Source: Zhouia amylolytica (lineage in GTDB: Bacteria; Bacteroidota; Bacteroidia; Flavobacteriales; Flavobacteriaceae). Taken from it: 64,000 nt of DNA. Location: positions 321,935-385,934 of the forward strand of contig NZ_FPAG01000004.1 in the NCBI RefSeq assembly GCF_900116365.1. The letters are read 5' to 3'. The notes under the pieces were generated by a model that did no database searches, was not told the DNA's origin, and saw nothing but the letters and a program-made list of their open reading frames with translations. The translations under genes were made by a program, and so were the position numbers. This document shows positions 44,180-52,607 of the stretch, in pieces; the first letter of the stretch is position 1; each line of letters opens with the position of its first letter.

Positions 44180-44215
44180 TTAATTGTATAGATCACAACT
44201 AAAAACAAAGATAAA

Positions 44216-45379
44216 ATGTCAAAGGAAGTTAAGTCAGTAGAATACGGACTGGAAAAAATATTTGAAGGAGCAGAAGATTTTTTGCCTCTTTTAGGAACGG
44301 ATTATGTAGAATTCTATGTTGGTAATGCCAAGCAGGCAGCTCACTTTTATAAGACTGCTTTTGGATTTCAATCTCATGCCTATTCAGGGTTGGAAACGGG
44401 CGTGAGGGATAAAGCCAGCTATGTTTTAAAGCAGGATAAGATCCGACTAGTGTTAACCACTCCATTAAACTCATCATCGCCAATCAATGATCATATTGTG
44501 AAGCACGGAGATGGTGTAAAGGTTATTGCTCTTTGGGTTGAGGATGCCAGAGCTGCTTATGAAGAGACGACCAAACGCGGTGCTAAATCATATATGGAGC
44601 CAACGGTAGAAAAAGACGAACATGGCGAAGTGGTAAGAGCAGGAATTTATACCTATGGAGAAACTGTTCATATGTTTGTGGAGCGCAAGAACTATAAAGG
44701 TGCATTTTTGCCTGGTTATCAAAAATGGGAGTCTGACTATAATCCATCTCCTGTTGGTTTAAAATATATAGACCACATGGTTGGTAATGTTGGTTGGGGA
44801 GAGATGAACAAGTGGGTTAAATGGTATGAAGACGTTATGGGGTTTGTTAACTTCTTAACGTTCGACGATAAGCAGATCCATACTGAATATTCCGCTTTAA
44901 TGAGTAAAGTGATGAGTAACGGTAATGGGCGTATTAAATTCCCAATAAATGAACCTGCCGAGGGTAAAAAGAAGTCTCAAATAGAGGAATACTTAGATTT
45001 TTATGAAGGATCAGGGGTTCAGCATATCGCGGTGGCGACAGATGATATTATATCGACTGTCAGAGCTTTGAAAGCCAGGGGAATTGAATTTTTACCACCG
45101 CCTCCGCAATCCTATTACGATGCTATTCCTGAGCGAATGGGAACCCATATGAAGATTATGAAAGAAAATATTAAGGAGCTGCAGGAGCTGTCAATATTAG
45201 TTGATGCAGATGAGGAGGGGTATCTATTGCAAATTTTCACGAAGCCAGTAGAAGACAGGCCAACGCTTTTCTTTGAGATCATTCAGCGTATGGGAGCTCA
45301 AGGATTTGGAGCAGGTAATTTTAAAGCCCTTTTTGAAAGCATAGAAAGAGAGCAGGAATTAAGGGGAACGCTTGAATAA
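44216..45379 (+). CDS. hpd: 4-hydroxyphenylpyruvate dioxygenase
   Basis: A 387-residue enzyme with two glyoxalase-like halves. Iron ligands His187 (YIDHMVGNV), His270 (GVQHIAVATDD) and Glu354 (LFFEIIQRMG) are all present, as is the C-terminal gate helix GFGAGNFKALFESIEREQ. It converts 4-hydroxyphenylpyruvate to homogentisate, the substrate of the enzyme encoded just upstream. The pair forms a tyrosine-degradation operon. After its stop come 221 non-coding bases with a small-RNA-like unit. Confidence 0.97.
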   Translation: MSKEVKSVEYGLEKIFEGAEDFLPLLGTDYVEFYVGNAKQAAHFYKTAFGFQSHAYSGLETGVRDKASYVLKQDKIRLVLTTPLNSSSPINDHIVKHGDGVKVIALWVEDARAAYEETTKRGAKSYMEPTVEKDEHGEVVRAGIYTYGETVHMFVERKNYKGAFLPGYQKWESDYNPSPVGLKYIDHMVGNVGWGEMNKWVKWYEDVMGFVNFLTFDDKQIHTEYSALMSKVMSNGNGRIKFPINEPAEGKKKSQIEEYLDFYEGSGVQHIAVATDDIISTVRALKARGIEFLPPPPQSYYDAIPERMGTHMKIMKENIKELQELSILVDADEEGYLLQIFTKPVEDRPTLFFEIIQRMGAQGFGAGNFKALFESIEREQELRGTLE

Positions 45380-45400
45380 ATTTCGGTTTTTTTGCGTTTT

Positions 45401-45428
45401 TGACAATATTAAACTTTGTTTATTGTCA
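45401..45428 (+). repeat. Inverted repeat downstream of hpd
   Basis: TGACAATA / TATTGTCA, an 8-bp perfect stem with a 12-base loop, 21 bases after the hpd stop. No T-run follows, so it may be an mRNA 3'-end stabilising hairpin or a protein site, not a terminator. Confidence 0.4.
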
Positions 45429-45465
45429 AGGTGCTGTTAAATAAGTTAAAGTTTAGTTATTATGC

Positions 45466-45495
45466 TTGCATAGTAAAAAACTTGACGTAAATTTG
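45466..45495 (+). promoter_or_regulatory. Promoter of a putative small RNA
   Basis: TTG at 45466-45468 and TAAATTTG at 45488-45495 with a 19-base spacer match the Bacteroidetes consensus. No coding frame starts downstream; a terminator lies about 80 bases further on. Confidence 0.6.
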
Positions 45496-45501
45496 TCGAT
45501 G

Positions 45502-45598
45502 CAAAAGTGGGTGGTGCCCTTTTGTAACTTTAAGTAAAGTTTTCATAATTTAAAGTTTTGGTTGGTTAATGGAAGCCCGGTTTTTACCGGGCTTTTTT
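45502..45598 (+). ncRNA. Candidate small RNA (about 97 nt) between hpd and umuD
   Basis: The span from the predicted start (about 45502) to the terminator folds into three local hairpins: CAAAA..GGG / CCC..TTTTG (45502-45525), AACTTT / AAAGTT (about 45526-45541), and the terminator stem AAGCCCGGT / ACCGGGCTT (45573-45594) with T-run. It has no open reading frame of note. It could be a flavobacterial small RNA such as the Flavo-1 class, which I cannot test here. Confidence 0.5.
45573..45598 (+). terminator. Terminator of the candidate small RNA
   Basis: Perfect 9-bp stem AAGCCCGGT / ACCGGGCTT with a TTTT loop and a T-run; it ends 3 bases before the umuD stop codon. Confidence 0.93.
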
Positions 45599-45600
45599 CT

Positions 45601-46050
45601 TTATAATTTTTTGATAACGTGGGTAACCACACCCCAGATTTGAAAATTATTTTCTGTAGTTATCTCAATAGGTCTGAAAATCTCGTTTGCTGGCATTAGA
45701 AAAACCTTTTCTTTTTCAATCTTTAATCGTTTCACAGTAAATTCACCATCAATTAAGCATACAGCAATTTTTCCATCTCGTGGTTCAATGCTTTTGTCAA
45801 CAACTAAAAGATCACCGTCATCAAGGTTCGCATCAATCATTGACTGACCTCTAACCTTTGCATAAAAGGTAGCTTCTTTATTTCGAACTAAGGTTTTGTC
45901 TAAGCTTATTCTGGTTTCTGTATAACTGCCCGTTGGTGATGGTAGCCCTGCAGCAATGCCTTCAGTCACAAAAAAATGATCTTCCTCATGATCTAGTTCC
46001 GGAATATAAAACGAGAGGTTTTTTGAGTCATGTGTTAATTTTAGTTGCAT
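45601..46050 (-). CDS. umuD: UmuD-like self-cleaving peptidase (S24), without umuC
   Basis: A 149-residue UmuD-type protein. The cleavage site is Ala34-Gly35 (GIAAGLPSP; E. coli uses Cys24-Gly25), and the Ser/Lys pair is Ser70 (GQSMIDANLDDGD) and Lys107 (FTVKRL). All three are shifted by exactly 10 from E. coli UmuD, so spacing is kept. UmuD' works with UmuC as translesion polymerase V after RecA-stimulated self-cleavage. No DNA-binding domain is present, and no umuC is adjacent. It has a well-formed promoter with a palindrome over the start of transcription. Confidence 0.93.
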   Translation of the reverse strand: MQLKLTHDSKNLSFYIPELDHEEDHFFVTEGIAAGLPSPTGSYTETRISLDKTLVRNKEATFYAKVRGQSMIDANLDDGDLLVVDKSIEPRDGKIAVCLIDGEFTVKRLKIEKEKVFLMPANEIFRPIEITTENNFQIWGVVTHVIKKL

Positions 46051-46081
46051 ATTACTTCAATTATATCACTATTGCCAGGAT

Positions 46082-46102
46082 TGATTATAAAGGTTATAAT
46101 CA
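46082..46102. promoter_or_regulatory. Palindromic operator at the umuD promoter
   Basis: Perfect inverted repeat: arm TGATTATAA (46082-46090), spacer AGG, arm TTATAATCA (46094-46102). It starts 2 bases downstream of the umuD -7 element, so it covers the transcription start, a classical repressor position. The repressor is unknown. Confidence 0.65.
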
Positions 46103-46104
46103 TC

Positions 46105-46135
46105 CAAATATAAGTTAATTGCTTATTGGTTTCAA
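46105..46135 (-). promoter_or_regulatory. Promoter of umuD
   Basis: On the minus strand, TTG (46133-46135) and TATATTTG (46105-46112) with a 20-base spacer, a perfect -7 match, 55 bases upstream of the start codon. Confidence 0.75.
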
Positions 46136-46225
46136 TTTTATTTTTACAGGACCCGTCTTTTGGTTTGAAATAACGGCAGGTTTTAATTATTAAAAGGTTT
46201 TTGATAGTTTGTTAGAGAATAAAAA

Positions 46226-46267
46226 GGCGCACTATGGTCTTTTGGTATTAAAAGCACATTGTACGCC
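46226..46267. repeat. Hairpin in the gap upstream of umuD
   Basis: GGCG..AC pairs with GT..CGCC and an inner CTTTT / AAAAG stem encloses a 6-base loop. It lies 69 bases beyond the gcdH stop; it might end gcdH transcription but has no clean T-run. Confidence 0.3.
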
Positions 46268-46336
46268 AGCTTATGTTATTCAATAGAATTGATATTACTT
46301 CTCTGCCTGATAATAAAATGTATACATCTGGAGATT

Positions 46337-47515
46337 TTATTTAAATGCTGGCATTCCGGTAATATCAGCTCCGGTAATTAATAAATGTATATCGTGTGTC
46401 CCTTCATAGGTAATCACACTTTCAAGATTCATCATGTGTCTCATAATGCTATATTCTCCGGTGATACCCATACCTCCTAATACCTGTCTTGCTTCTCTGG
46501 CAATTTTTAGGGCCATGTCGACATTATTGCGTTTCGCCATAGATATTTGAGCTGTAGTAGCTTTATTTTCATTTTTTAATTGCCCTAAGCGCAATGCCAT
46601 CAATTGGGCTTTGGTGATCTCGGTAAGCATTTCAGCTAGTTTTTTTTGCTGAAGTTGTGTTGCAGCAATGGGTTTGTCGAATTGTATACGCTCCTTTGCG
46701 TATCGTAAAGCTGTATCGTAACAATCCATTGCGGCACCAATGGCTCCCCAGGCAATACCATAGCGAGCAGAGTCTAAACAGCCCAATGGAGCGCCTAAGC
46801 CGCTTTTTCCGGGCAATAGATTAGTTTTGGGTACTTGTACATTGTCAAATATTAATTCACCAGTAGAAGAAGCTCTCAATGACCATTTGTTGTGTGTTTC
46901 AGGGGTGGAAAATCCTTCCATACCTCGTTCTACAATTAATCCGTGTATGCGACCTTCTTCGTTCTTTGCCCACACAATTGCGATGTCTGCAAATGGAGCG
47001 TTGGAGATCCACATTTTAGCACCGTTAAGAAGATAGTGATCTCCTTTGTCTTTGAAATTAGTAATCATTCCTCCGGGGTTTGACCCGTGATCTGGTTCTG
47101 TTAATCCAAAGCAGCCCATGAATTCTCCCGTGGCTAATTTTGGGAGGTATTTTTGACGTTGTTCTTCTGAGCCATATTTCCAAATTGGATACATGACCAA
47201 TGAAGACTGCACCGAGGCAGTAGATCTCACACCACTATCTCCACGCTCTATTTCTTGCATGATGAGGCCATAGCTGATTTGATCTAATCCGGCACCACCG
47301 TATTCCTCAGGAATGTATGGTCCGAAGGCGCCAATTTCGGCTAACCCGTTAATGATTTGTTTGGGGAATTCAGCCTTCTGAGCGTACTCTTCTATAATAG
47401 GAGATATTTCGCGTTTTACCCAGCTGCGAGCTGCATCCCTTACTAATTTATGTTCTTCTGATAATAAGTCGTCTATATTGAAATAGTCGGGCGCTTCAAA
47501 TAAATCTGGCTTCAT
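46337..47515 (-). CDS. gcdH: Glutaryl-CoA dehydrogenase
   Basis: A 392-residue acyl-CoA dehydrogenase with glutaryl-CoA dehydrogenase features: STASVQSSLVMYPIWKYG, GCFGLTEPDHGSNPGGMIT, LDSARYGIAWGAIGAAMDCY, and the catalytic base Glu371 in TYEGTHDIH, followed by LLITGADITGMPAF. It oxidises and decarboxylates glutaryl-CoA to crotonyl-CoA, the shared end of lysine and tryptophan degradation. Both pathways have other members in this window (0.8-8.2 kb). It has its own promoter (47538-47567). Confidence 0.93.
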   Translation of the reverse strand: MKPDLFEAPDYFNIDDLLSEEHKLVRDAARSWVKREISPIIEEYAQKAEFPKQIINGLAEIGAFGPYIPEEYGGAGLDQISYGLIMQEIERGDSGVRSTASVQSSLVMYPIWKYGSEEQRQKYLPKLATGEFMGCFGLTEPDHGSNPGGMITNFKDKGDHYLLNGAKMWISNAPFADIAIVWAKNEEGRIHGLIVERGMEGFSTPETHNKWSLRASSTGELIFDNVQVPKTNLLPGKSGLGAPLGCLDSARYGIAWGAIGAAMDCYDTALRYAKERIQFDKPIAATQLQQKKLAEMLTEITKAQLMALRLGQLKNENKATTAQISMAKRNNVDMALKIAREARQVLGGMGITGEYSIMRHMMNLESVITYEGTHDIHLLITGADITGMPAFK

Positions 47516-47537
47516 GCTAAGTTGGTTTTAATTACTT

Positions 47538-47567
47538 CAAATATAGCAATGAAATGTAACAAAACAA
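47538..47567 (-). promoter_or_regulatory. Promoter of gcdH
   Basis: On the minus strand TTG (47565-47567) and TATATTTG (47538-47545), spacer 19 bases, 22 bases before the start codon. Confidence 0.7.
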
Positions 47568-47595
47568 TGATTGTAAGTTTCATTTTTAACAAGCG

Positions 47596-48306
47596 TTATG
47601 CGAGGTCATAATTATCCCAATTGGCTATTTCGTTTCGCTCTTCTGGTTTAATACATTCGTTAAGCGTTTTCTCGTCATAAGATAGTTTATGTCGATCCAG
47701 TACGTCTTGAGGAACGCCGTCCCAAACATTAGGAACGTTTCCGACATAGCCTAGGTACTCTATACCTTCTTTGCTTGTGAAATACCCTGTTGCCACCAGG
47801 TTTCTAAGTCTCGAGAAGAATTTAGCGCCTTGTAAAAATTCAGGTTTCACATCATCCGGATAGGCAATATCTTCAATGATTTCAAGTTGTTGCGTCTCAG
47901 GGGTGTCTTTAAAGACTTTATCAAATCGTTTGTTGCTTTCGTGGTCTAGCCACATGAGTCCGCCACGCATTGGTGTCTGGTGATGAGGCATGTCTTTTAC
48001 GATAAACTCTAAAAACTCGGGTACCTTTGCATCTGTAGCCGATCCGGAAGTTTCATCTGCGGGAATTATAATATCCGACAAAACCGCCAGTGTGGCCATT
48101 TCATGTTCATTGAAGAATGTTTTGCTATATAATTCTTTATCTCTTGCTAATTCTTCGGGAGTTCGGCCATACCCACTTTCTTCAATCTCAGGGGTCGGGG
48201 TTTCATTGGCTACTTGTTCTTCAGAATCAGTTAAACATCCGGAAAACATAAATCCGGAAGTAACCGTTCCTGCAACCATTGCTTTTAAGCTTTTTCTTCT
48301 ATCCAT
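47596..48306 (-). CDS. Gluconate 2-dehydrogenase subunit 3-like protein with Tat signal (second locus)
   Basis: A 236-residue small subunit: twin-arginine leader MDRRKSLKAMVAGTVTSGF and a lipobox-like MFSGC (Cys24), an acidic linker, then the subunit-3 domain (about 70-220, FNEHEMATLAVLSDIIIPAD). It is longer than the copy at 20.7 kb and ends GNVPNVWDGVPQDVLDRHKL. It lies 10 bases after the GMC gene at 48.3-50.1 kb, and the two must form a complex, exported through the Tat pore as a unit. Confidence 0.9.
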   Translation of the reverse strand: MDRRKSLKAMVAGTVTSGFMFSGCLTDSEEQVANETPTPEIEESGYGRTPEELARDKELYSKTFFNEHEMATLAVLSDIIIPADETSGSATDAKVPEFLEFIVKDMPHHQTPMRGGLMWLDHESNKRFDKVFKDTPETQQLEIIEDIAYPDDVKPEFLQGAKFFSRLRNLVATGYFTSKEGIEYLGYVGNVPNVWDGVPQDVLDRHKLSYDEKTLNECIKPEERNEIANWDNYDLA

Positions 48307-48316
48307 GACTTATGTT

Positions 48317-50059
48317 TTAAATATTCATTTTTTTAATTTCTTCAGTTAAATATTCAGAGGCTCTCCAAGCCAAGGCAAGTATAGTCCATGTTGGGTTTTT
48401 ATCGGCCTGTGATACAAATCCACCCCCATCCATAACAAATAGATTAGGAACATCGTGGGCTTGGTTGTATTTGTTTAAAACGGAAGTTTTCGAATTGTCG
48501 CCCATTCTTGTGGTGCCGACTTCATGAATAATCCGGCCGGGAACATCTAAGCCGTAGTCACTTTCTTTTCCGGGTTTATTTCCTAAGGCTATACCTCCCA
48601 TATTGTGAATTAATTCTTCGAACGTTTCATGCATATGTTTGGCTTGTTTTCGCTCTTCATCTGTCCATTTATAGTTGAAGCGCAGAACAGGAATACCATA
48701 TTTGTCTACTACATCCGGATCAATTTCACAATAGTTATTTTTTTGTGGTATACTTTCACCTCTTCCTGCCATGCCAACAATGGCGCCATAGAATCGATTC
48801 ACATCATTTTTAAAATCCAAACCATAACCACCTGGTTTTTTCATTTGTCCATCTTTTCCAGGAACCAATCCGTTGATATTCTCCATTCCAAAACCTACTC
48901 CATAGGCAGGCATTCCCATGCCTCCCCAGAATTCCATGTGATATCCTCTGGTAAAACCAAGGTTTTTACTATCGTTTAACCACCATGGCACATAGAGGTG
49001 CATGCCTCCAACGCCATCTTCATTGTAGCGTTTTCTGTCCATTAAAGAAGGTACAAGCGCTGTTCGTGCTGCGCCGGTTGAATCGTGCAGATACTTACCG
49101 ACAACGCCACTTGAATTCGCCAATCCATTTGGAAATTTGGAAGATTTGGAATTCAAAAGGATTCTTGCTGAACCGCATGCGCTTGCTGCTAAAATAACGA
49201 CTTTAGCCTTTACCGTATATTCCTGCAGATCGTGTTTGTTGATATAAGAAACACCTGTTGCTTTACCGTTCTCATCTGTGAGTACTTCCCTTACCATTGC
49301 ATTTACGTATAAATCGACGTTGTCGTATTCAAGAGCAGGTTTAACCAAAACGGAAGAGGATGAGAAGTCTCCATAGATGCTGCACGATCTTGAACATTGC
49401 TTACAGTAGAAACATGCTCCCCGGCGATTGTCTATTCTTTTTGTAAGAATTGACAAACGGGAAGGGATTACTGGCAGTCCAGATTTTTGCCCCGCTTTTT
49501 TAAGGTAAAGTTCATGAAGTCTGGGCTTTGGAGGAGGAAGGAAGTATCCATCCGGTTCATTCGGGATATTTTCCTTCGTACCAAATACCCCTATTAATTT
49601 ATCGACCTTATCATAATATGGTTTTACATCTTCATAACCAATAGGCCAGTTATCACCTTTGCCATCAAAGTCTTTTCTTTTAAAATCTAAAGGACCGAAA
49701 CGTAAAGAAATACGACCCCAGTGATTGGTTCGACCTCCTAGCATTCTGGAACGAAACCAATCAAACTTAGTTCCGTTTTTGCGGGTGTACGGCTCTCCAT
49801 CGATTTCCCATCCACCATAAGCCATGTCAAAATCTCCAAATGGTCTTGAAGTCCCAGCACCTCTTCGAGGAGATTCGTAAGGCCATTTAAACTGTGTTTG
49901 TTGGTCAGGGTTTGCAGGGTCAAAATTTGGGCCAGCTTCTAATAAAGCAATTTTAAAACCAGCTTCAGAAAGTACTTTGGTAGCCATTCCGCCACCTGCT
50001 CCTGAGCCTACAATGCATATATCATAAACCTTTGATGATTTCTTAATTTGAAAGGACAT
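48317..50059 (-). CDS. GMC family FAD-dependent dehydrogenase, third copy
   Basis: A 580-residue GMC oxidoreductase with FAD motif VGSGAGGGMATKV (about residues 17-29), catalytic His512 (IIHEVGTTRMG) and Asn555 (DKNPTWTI). A four-cysteine cluster is present: Cys216, 219, 222 and 226 (CFYCKQCSRSC), one more than in the copies at 19-23 kb, so a different iron-sulfur site is likely. The sequence is clearly more distant from those two. It has no signal peptide; its small subunit is encoded 10 bases downstream. Its substrate is probably another sugar or polyol. Confidence 0.9.
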   Translation of the reverse strand: MSFQIKKSSKVYDICIVGSGAGGGMATKVLSEAGFKIALLEAGPNFDPANPDQQTQFKWPYESPRRGAGTSRPFGDFDMAYGGWEIDGEPYTRKNGTKFDWFRSRMLGGRTNHWGRISLRFGPLDFKRKDFDGKGDNWPIGYEDVKPYYDKVDKLIGVFGTKENIPNEPDGYFLPPPKPRLHELYLKKAGQKSGLPVIPSRLSILTKRIDNRRGACFYCKQCSRSCSIYGDFSSSSVLVKPALEYDNVDLYVNAMVREVLTDENGKATGVSYINKHDLQEYTVKAKVVILAASACGSARILLNSKSSKFPNGLANSSGVVGKYLHDSTGAARTALVPSLMDRKRYNEDGVGGMHLYVPWWLNDSKNLGFTRGYHMEFWGGMGMPAYGVGFGMENINGLVPGKDGQMKKPGGYGLDFKNDVNRFYGAIVGMAGRGESIPQKNNYCEIDPDVVDKYGIPVLRFNYKWTDEERKQAKHMHETFEELIHNMGGIALGNKPGKESDYGLDVPGRIIHEVGTTRMGDNSKTSVLNKYNQAHDVPNLFVMDGGGFVSQADKNPTWTILALAWRASEYLTEEIKKMNI

Positions 50060-50136
50060 AATTCTAAATTGGTTAATAACCTCATAAAATTATGTTTTTG
50101 GTAGAGAATTCAAAAAAATATTGAATATAAATTAAT

Positions 50137-50175
50137 AAAGAGAGCACATGTTTAACATTTACATGCGCTCTCTTT
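50137..50175 (-). terminator. Terminator of the GH92 gene
   Basis: AAAGAGAGCACATGT pairs with ACATGCGCTCTCTTT (one mismatch), 8 bases beyond the GH92 stop. On the minus strand a short T-rich stretch follows. Confidence 0.7.
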
Positions 50176-50182
50176 GTAAGTT

Positions 50183-52471
50183 TTACTCATTTGATAATGA
50201 GAATGGAAAGTCTGATTTTTGAATTCCTCTATTTTTATTTGGCTGTTCACCCATTTCAAAGTCAATTATAGCACCTTCCATCAATGCTGAATGATTAATG
50301 AAATTTTTTGAATAATCCTGACCGTTAAATTGAGCATTTTGAATGTACTTGTTCTTCTCGCTGTTTTTAGGAGCGTTAATTACTACCTCATTCCCGTTTT
50401 CAAGTTTAATGGTAATTTTTTTAAATAAAGGAGCACCAAGCACATATTCATCGGTAGCCGGACATACGGGATAAAAGCCCATTGAGGAAAACACATACCA
50501 GGCAGAGGTTTGTCCATTATCTTCATCGCCACAATACCCATTAGGGGTTGGGGCGTACATTCTGTTCATCGTCTCACGAACCCAATGCTGAGCTTTCCAT
50601 GGCTCACCGGCGTAATTGTAGAGGTAAATCATATGTTGGATGGGTTGATTACCATGAGCGTACTGTCCCATGTTCGCAATTTGCATTTCCCGAATTTCAT
50701 GTATGACAAAACCGTAGTAACTTTCATCAAAAACAGGAGGTTGGCTAAATACTTTATCGAGTTGAGAAATGAATTCTTCTTTACTACCCATAAGGTCTAT
50801 AAGGCCCTGAATATCGTGGAAAACAGACCAGGTGTAATGCCAGCTGTTTCCTTCCGTAAAGGCATCTCCCCATTTAAAAGGATTGAAAGGCTTCATGAAT
50901 TCACCATTTTTATTCTTTCCTCTCATCAGCTTTGTTTCAGGGTCATATAGATTCTTGTAATTTAAACTACGTTGCTTGTAAAGTTTGATTTCTTTTTTAG
51001 GTCTTTTAAGTGCTTTTGCCAATTGATAAATGGCAAAGTCATCGTATGCATATTCCAACGTTCTCGCTGCATTTTCGTTAATGTCAACATCGTATGGTAC
51101 ATATCCTAATTCGTTATAATATTGTACCCCTGCACGTCCAACAGCAGTTAAAGGACCGGCATTATTAGCACCGTGAATTACAGCTTCATAAAGGGTTTCA
51201 ATATCGTATTTATGTTCATCGTCTATTTTAAGAAAAGCATCCGCAACGACAGAAGCAGAATTATTCCCAACCATTACATTGCGTAACCCCGGACTTGCCC
51301 ATTCTGGAAGCCAACCACTTTCTTTGTAAGCATTGGCCAGACCTTCTTGCATTTGAGCATTCAATTCAGGATACATGAGGTTCAAAAAAGGGAATAGTGA
51401 ACGGAAGGTGTCCCAGAACCCTGTATCGGTAAACATATATCCCGGTAACACTTCCCCGTTATAAGGGCTATAATGAATTACCTTGCCATTTGCGTCATAT
51501 TCAAAAAACTTTCTAGGGAACAATAAGGAACGATAAAGGCAAGAGTAAAATGTCTTCATTTGATCTGCTGTACCACCCTCAACATTAATTCTGCTTAGTT
51601 CTTTGTTCCACTGTTTTCTTCCTTTTTGTTTTAGATTATCAAAGTCGTGATCACCAATTTCATTCAGATTTCTTTCTGCTTGTTCATGGCTTATGAATGA
51701 AGAGGCAACCTTAGCATTTACGATCTCTCCTTTTTTAGTTTTAAAGCTAATCACAGCTCCTGCATGTTCTCCTTTTAATTCAAGACCGTCCTTAAGGTCT
51801 TTACCATCAAAAGTATTAGTGCTGGTAAAATTTTTATCAAATACTATGATAAAATAGTTTTTAAAGTTTTCAGGAACTCCGCCACTATTTTTGGTGGTAT
51901 AGCCTATTATTTTATTTTCCTCCGGAATGATTTTCACATAGGAGCCTTTATCAAAGGCGTCTATTACTATATGAGCCTGTTCGGTTTCCGGAAAAGTAAA
52001 CCGAAAGCGGGCAGCTCGTTCTGTTGGTGTAATTTCCGTGGTAACATCATGATCGGCTAAATATACTTTATAGTAATGAGGTTTTACCGTTTCGGTTTTG
52101 TGAGAGAACCAACTGGCGCGATCATCTTCAGTAAATCGTAATTTCCCCGTAACCGGCATGATGGAAAACTGGCCATAATCATTCATCCACGGAGAGGGTT
52201 GATGTGTTTGTTTAAAACCTCTTATTTTATCCGCAGTGTACATATAGGCCCAGCCACCACCCATTTTACCTGTTTGTGGGGTCCAAAAGTTCATACCCCA
52301 TGGTAGGGCTATAGCCGGATATACATTACCATTAGACAAGCTATGCTTTGAATCTGTTCCCATTAATGGAGAGGCCCAATCAACCGGTTCCGTTATTTTA
52401 TCAATAAAAATATCTTGAGAAATGGCAAGCTGACAGCAAATTGCCATGGTAAAAGTTAAAATTAATTTCAT
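50183..52471 (-). CDS. Glycoside hydrolase family 92 alpha-mannosidase
   Basis: A 762-residue GH92 enzyme with a signal peptide (about residues 1-18), the N-terminal beta-sandwich beginning VDWASPLMGTDSKHSLSNGN, and the alpha/alpha barrel holding QPIQHMIYLYNYAGEPWKAQ and GYCGDEDNGQTSAWYVFSSM. The GDEDNGQ motif supplies the general acid and calcium site of the family. GH92 enzymes are calcium-dependent exo-alpha-mannosidases, mostly 1,2-specific, cutting mannan or N-glycans. It is not accompanied by SusC/SusD genes. A 10-bp inverted repeat lies upstream. Confidence 0.95.
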   Translation of the reverse strand: MKLILTFTMAICCQLAISQDIFIDKITEPVDWASPLMGTDSKHSLSNGNVYPAIALPWGMNFWTPQTGKMGGGWAYMYTADKIRGFKQTHQPSPWMNDYGQFSIMPVTGKLRFTEDDRASWFSHKTETVKPHYYKVYLADHDVTTEITPTERAARFRFTFPETEQAHIVIDAFDKGSYVKIIPEENKIIGYTTKNSGGVPENFKNYFIIVFDKNFTSTNTFDGKDLKDGLELKGEHAGAVISFKTKKGEIVNAKVASSFISHEQAERNLNEIGDHDFDNLKQKGRKQWNKELSRINVEGGTADQMKTFYSCLYRSLLFPRKFFEYDANGKVIHYSPYNGEVLPGYMFTDTGFWDTFRSLFPFLNLMYPELNAQMQEGLANAYKESGWLPEWASPGLRNVMVGNNSASVVADAFLKIDDEHKYDIETLYEAVIHGANNAGPLTAVGRAGVQYYNELGYVPYDVDINENAARTLEYAYDDFAIYQLAKALKRPKKEIKLYKQRSLNYKNLYDPETKLMRGKNKNGEFMKPFNPFKWGDAFTEGNSWHYTWSVFHDIQGLIDLMGSKEEFISQLDKVFSQPPVFDESYYGFVIHEIREMQIANMGQYAHGNQPIQHMIYLYNYAGEPWKAQHWVRETMNRMYAPTPNGYCGDEDNGQTSAWYVFSSMGFYPVCPATDEYVLGAPLFKKITIKLENGNEVVINAPKNSEKNKYIQNAQFNGQDYSKNFINHSALMEGAIIDFEMGEQPNKNRGIQKSDFPFSLSNE

Positions 52472-52509
52472 GTGGTAAATACGTTAATAGTTAGTTTGTT
52501 TTGACGGAA

Positions 52510-52550
52510 CTAAAATTAAGAATATAAAAAAAAATCCCCATTAATTTTAG
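52510..52550. repeat. AT-rich inverted repeat upstream of the GH92 gene
   Basis: CTAAAATTAA (52510-52519) and TTAATTTTAG (52541-52550), a perfect 10-bp match with a 21-base spacer, centred about 59 bases before the GH92 start. Could be an operator or a leader hairpin; AT-rich, so chance is possible. Confidence 0.3.
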
Positions 52551-52607
52551 CTAAACAACGTAATTACCACTCAGTATGCGGTGAAAAAAAGTATAGATGC
52601 CTTTAGA

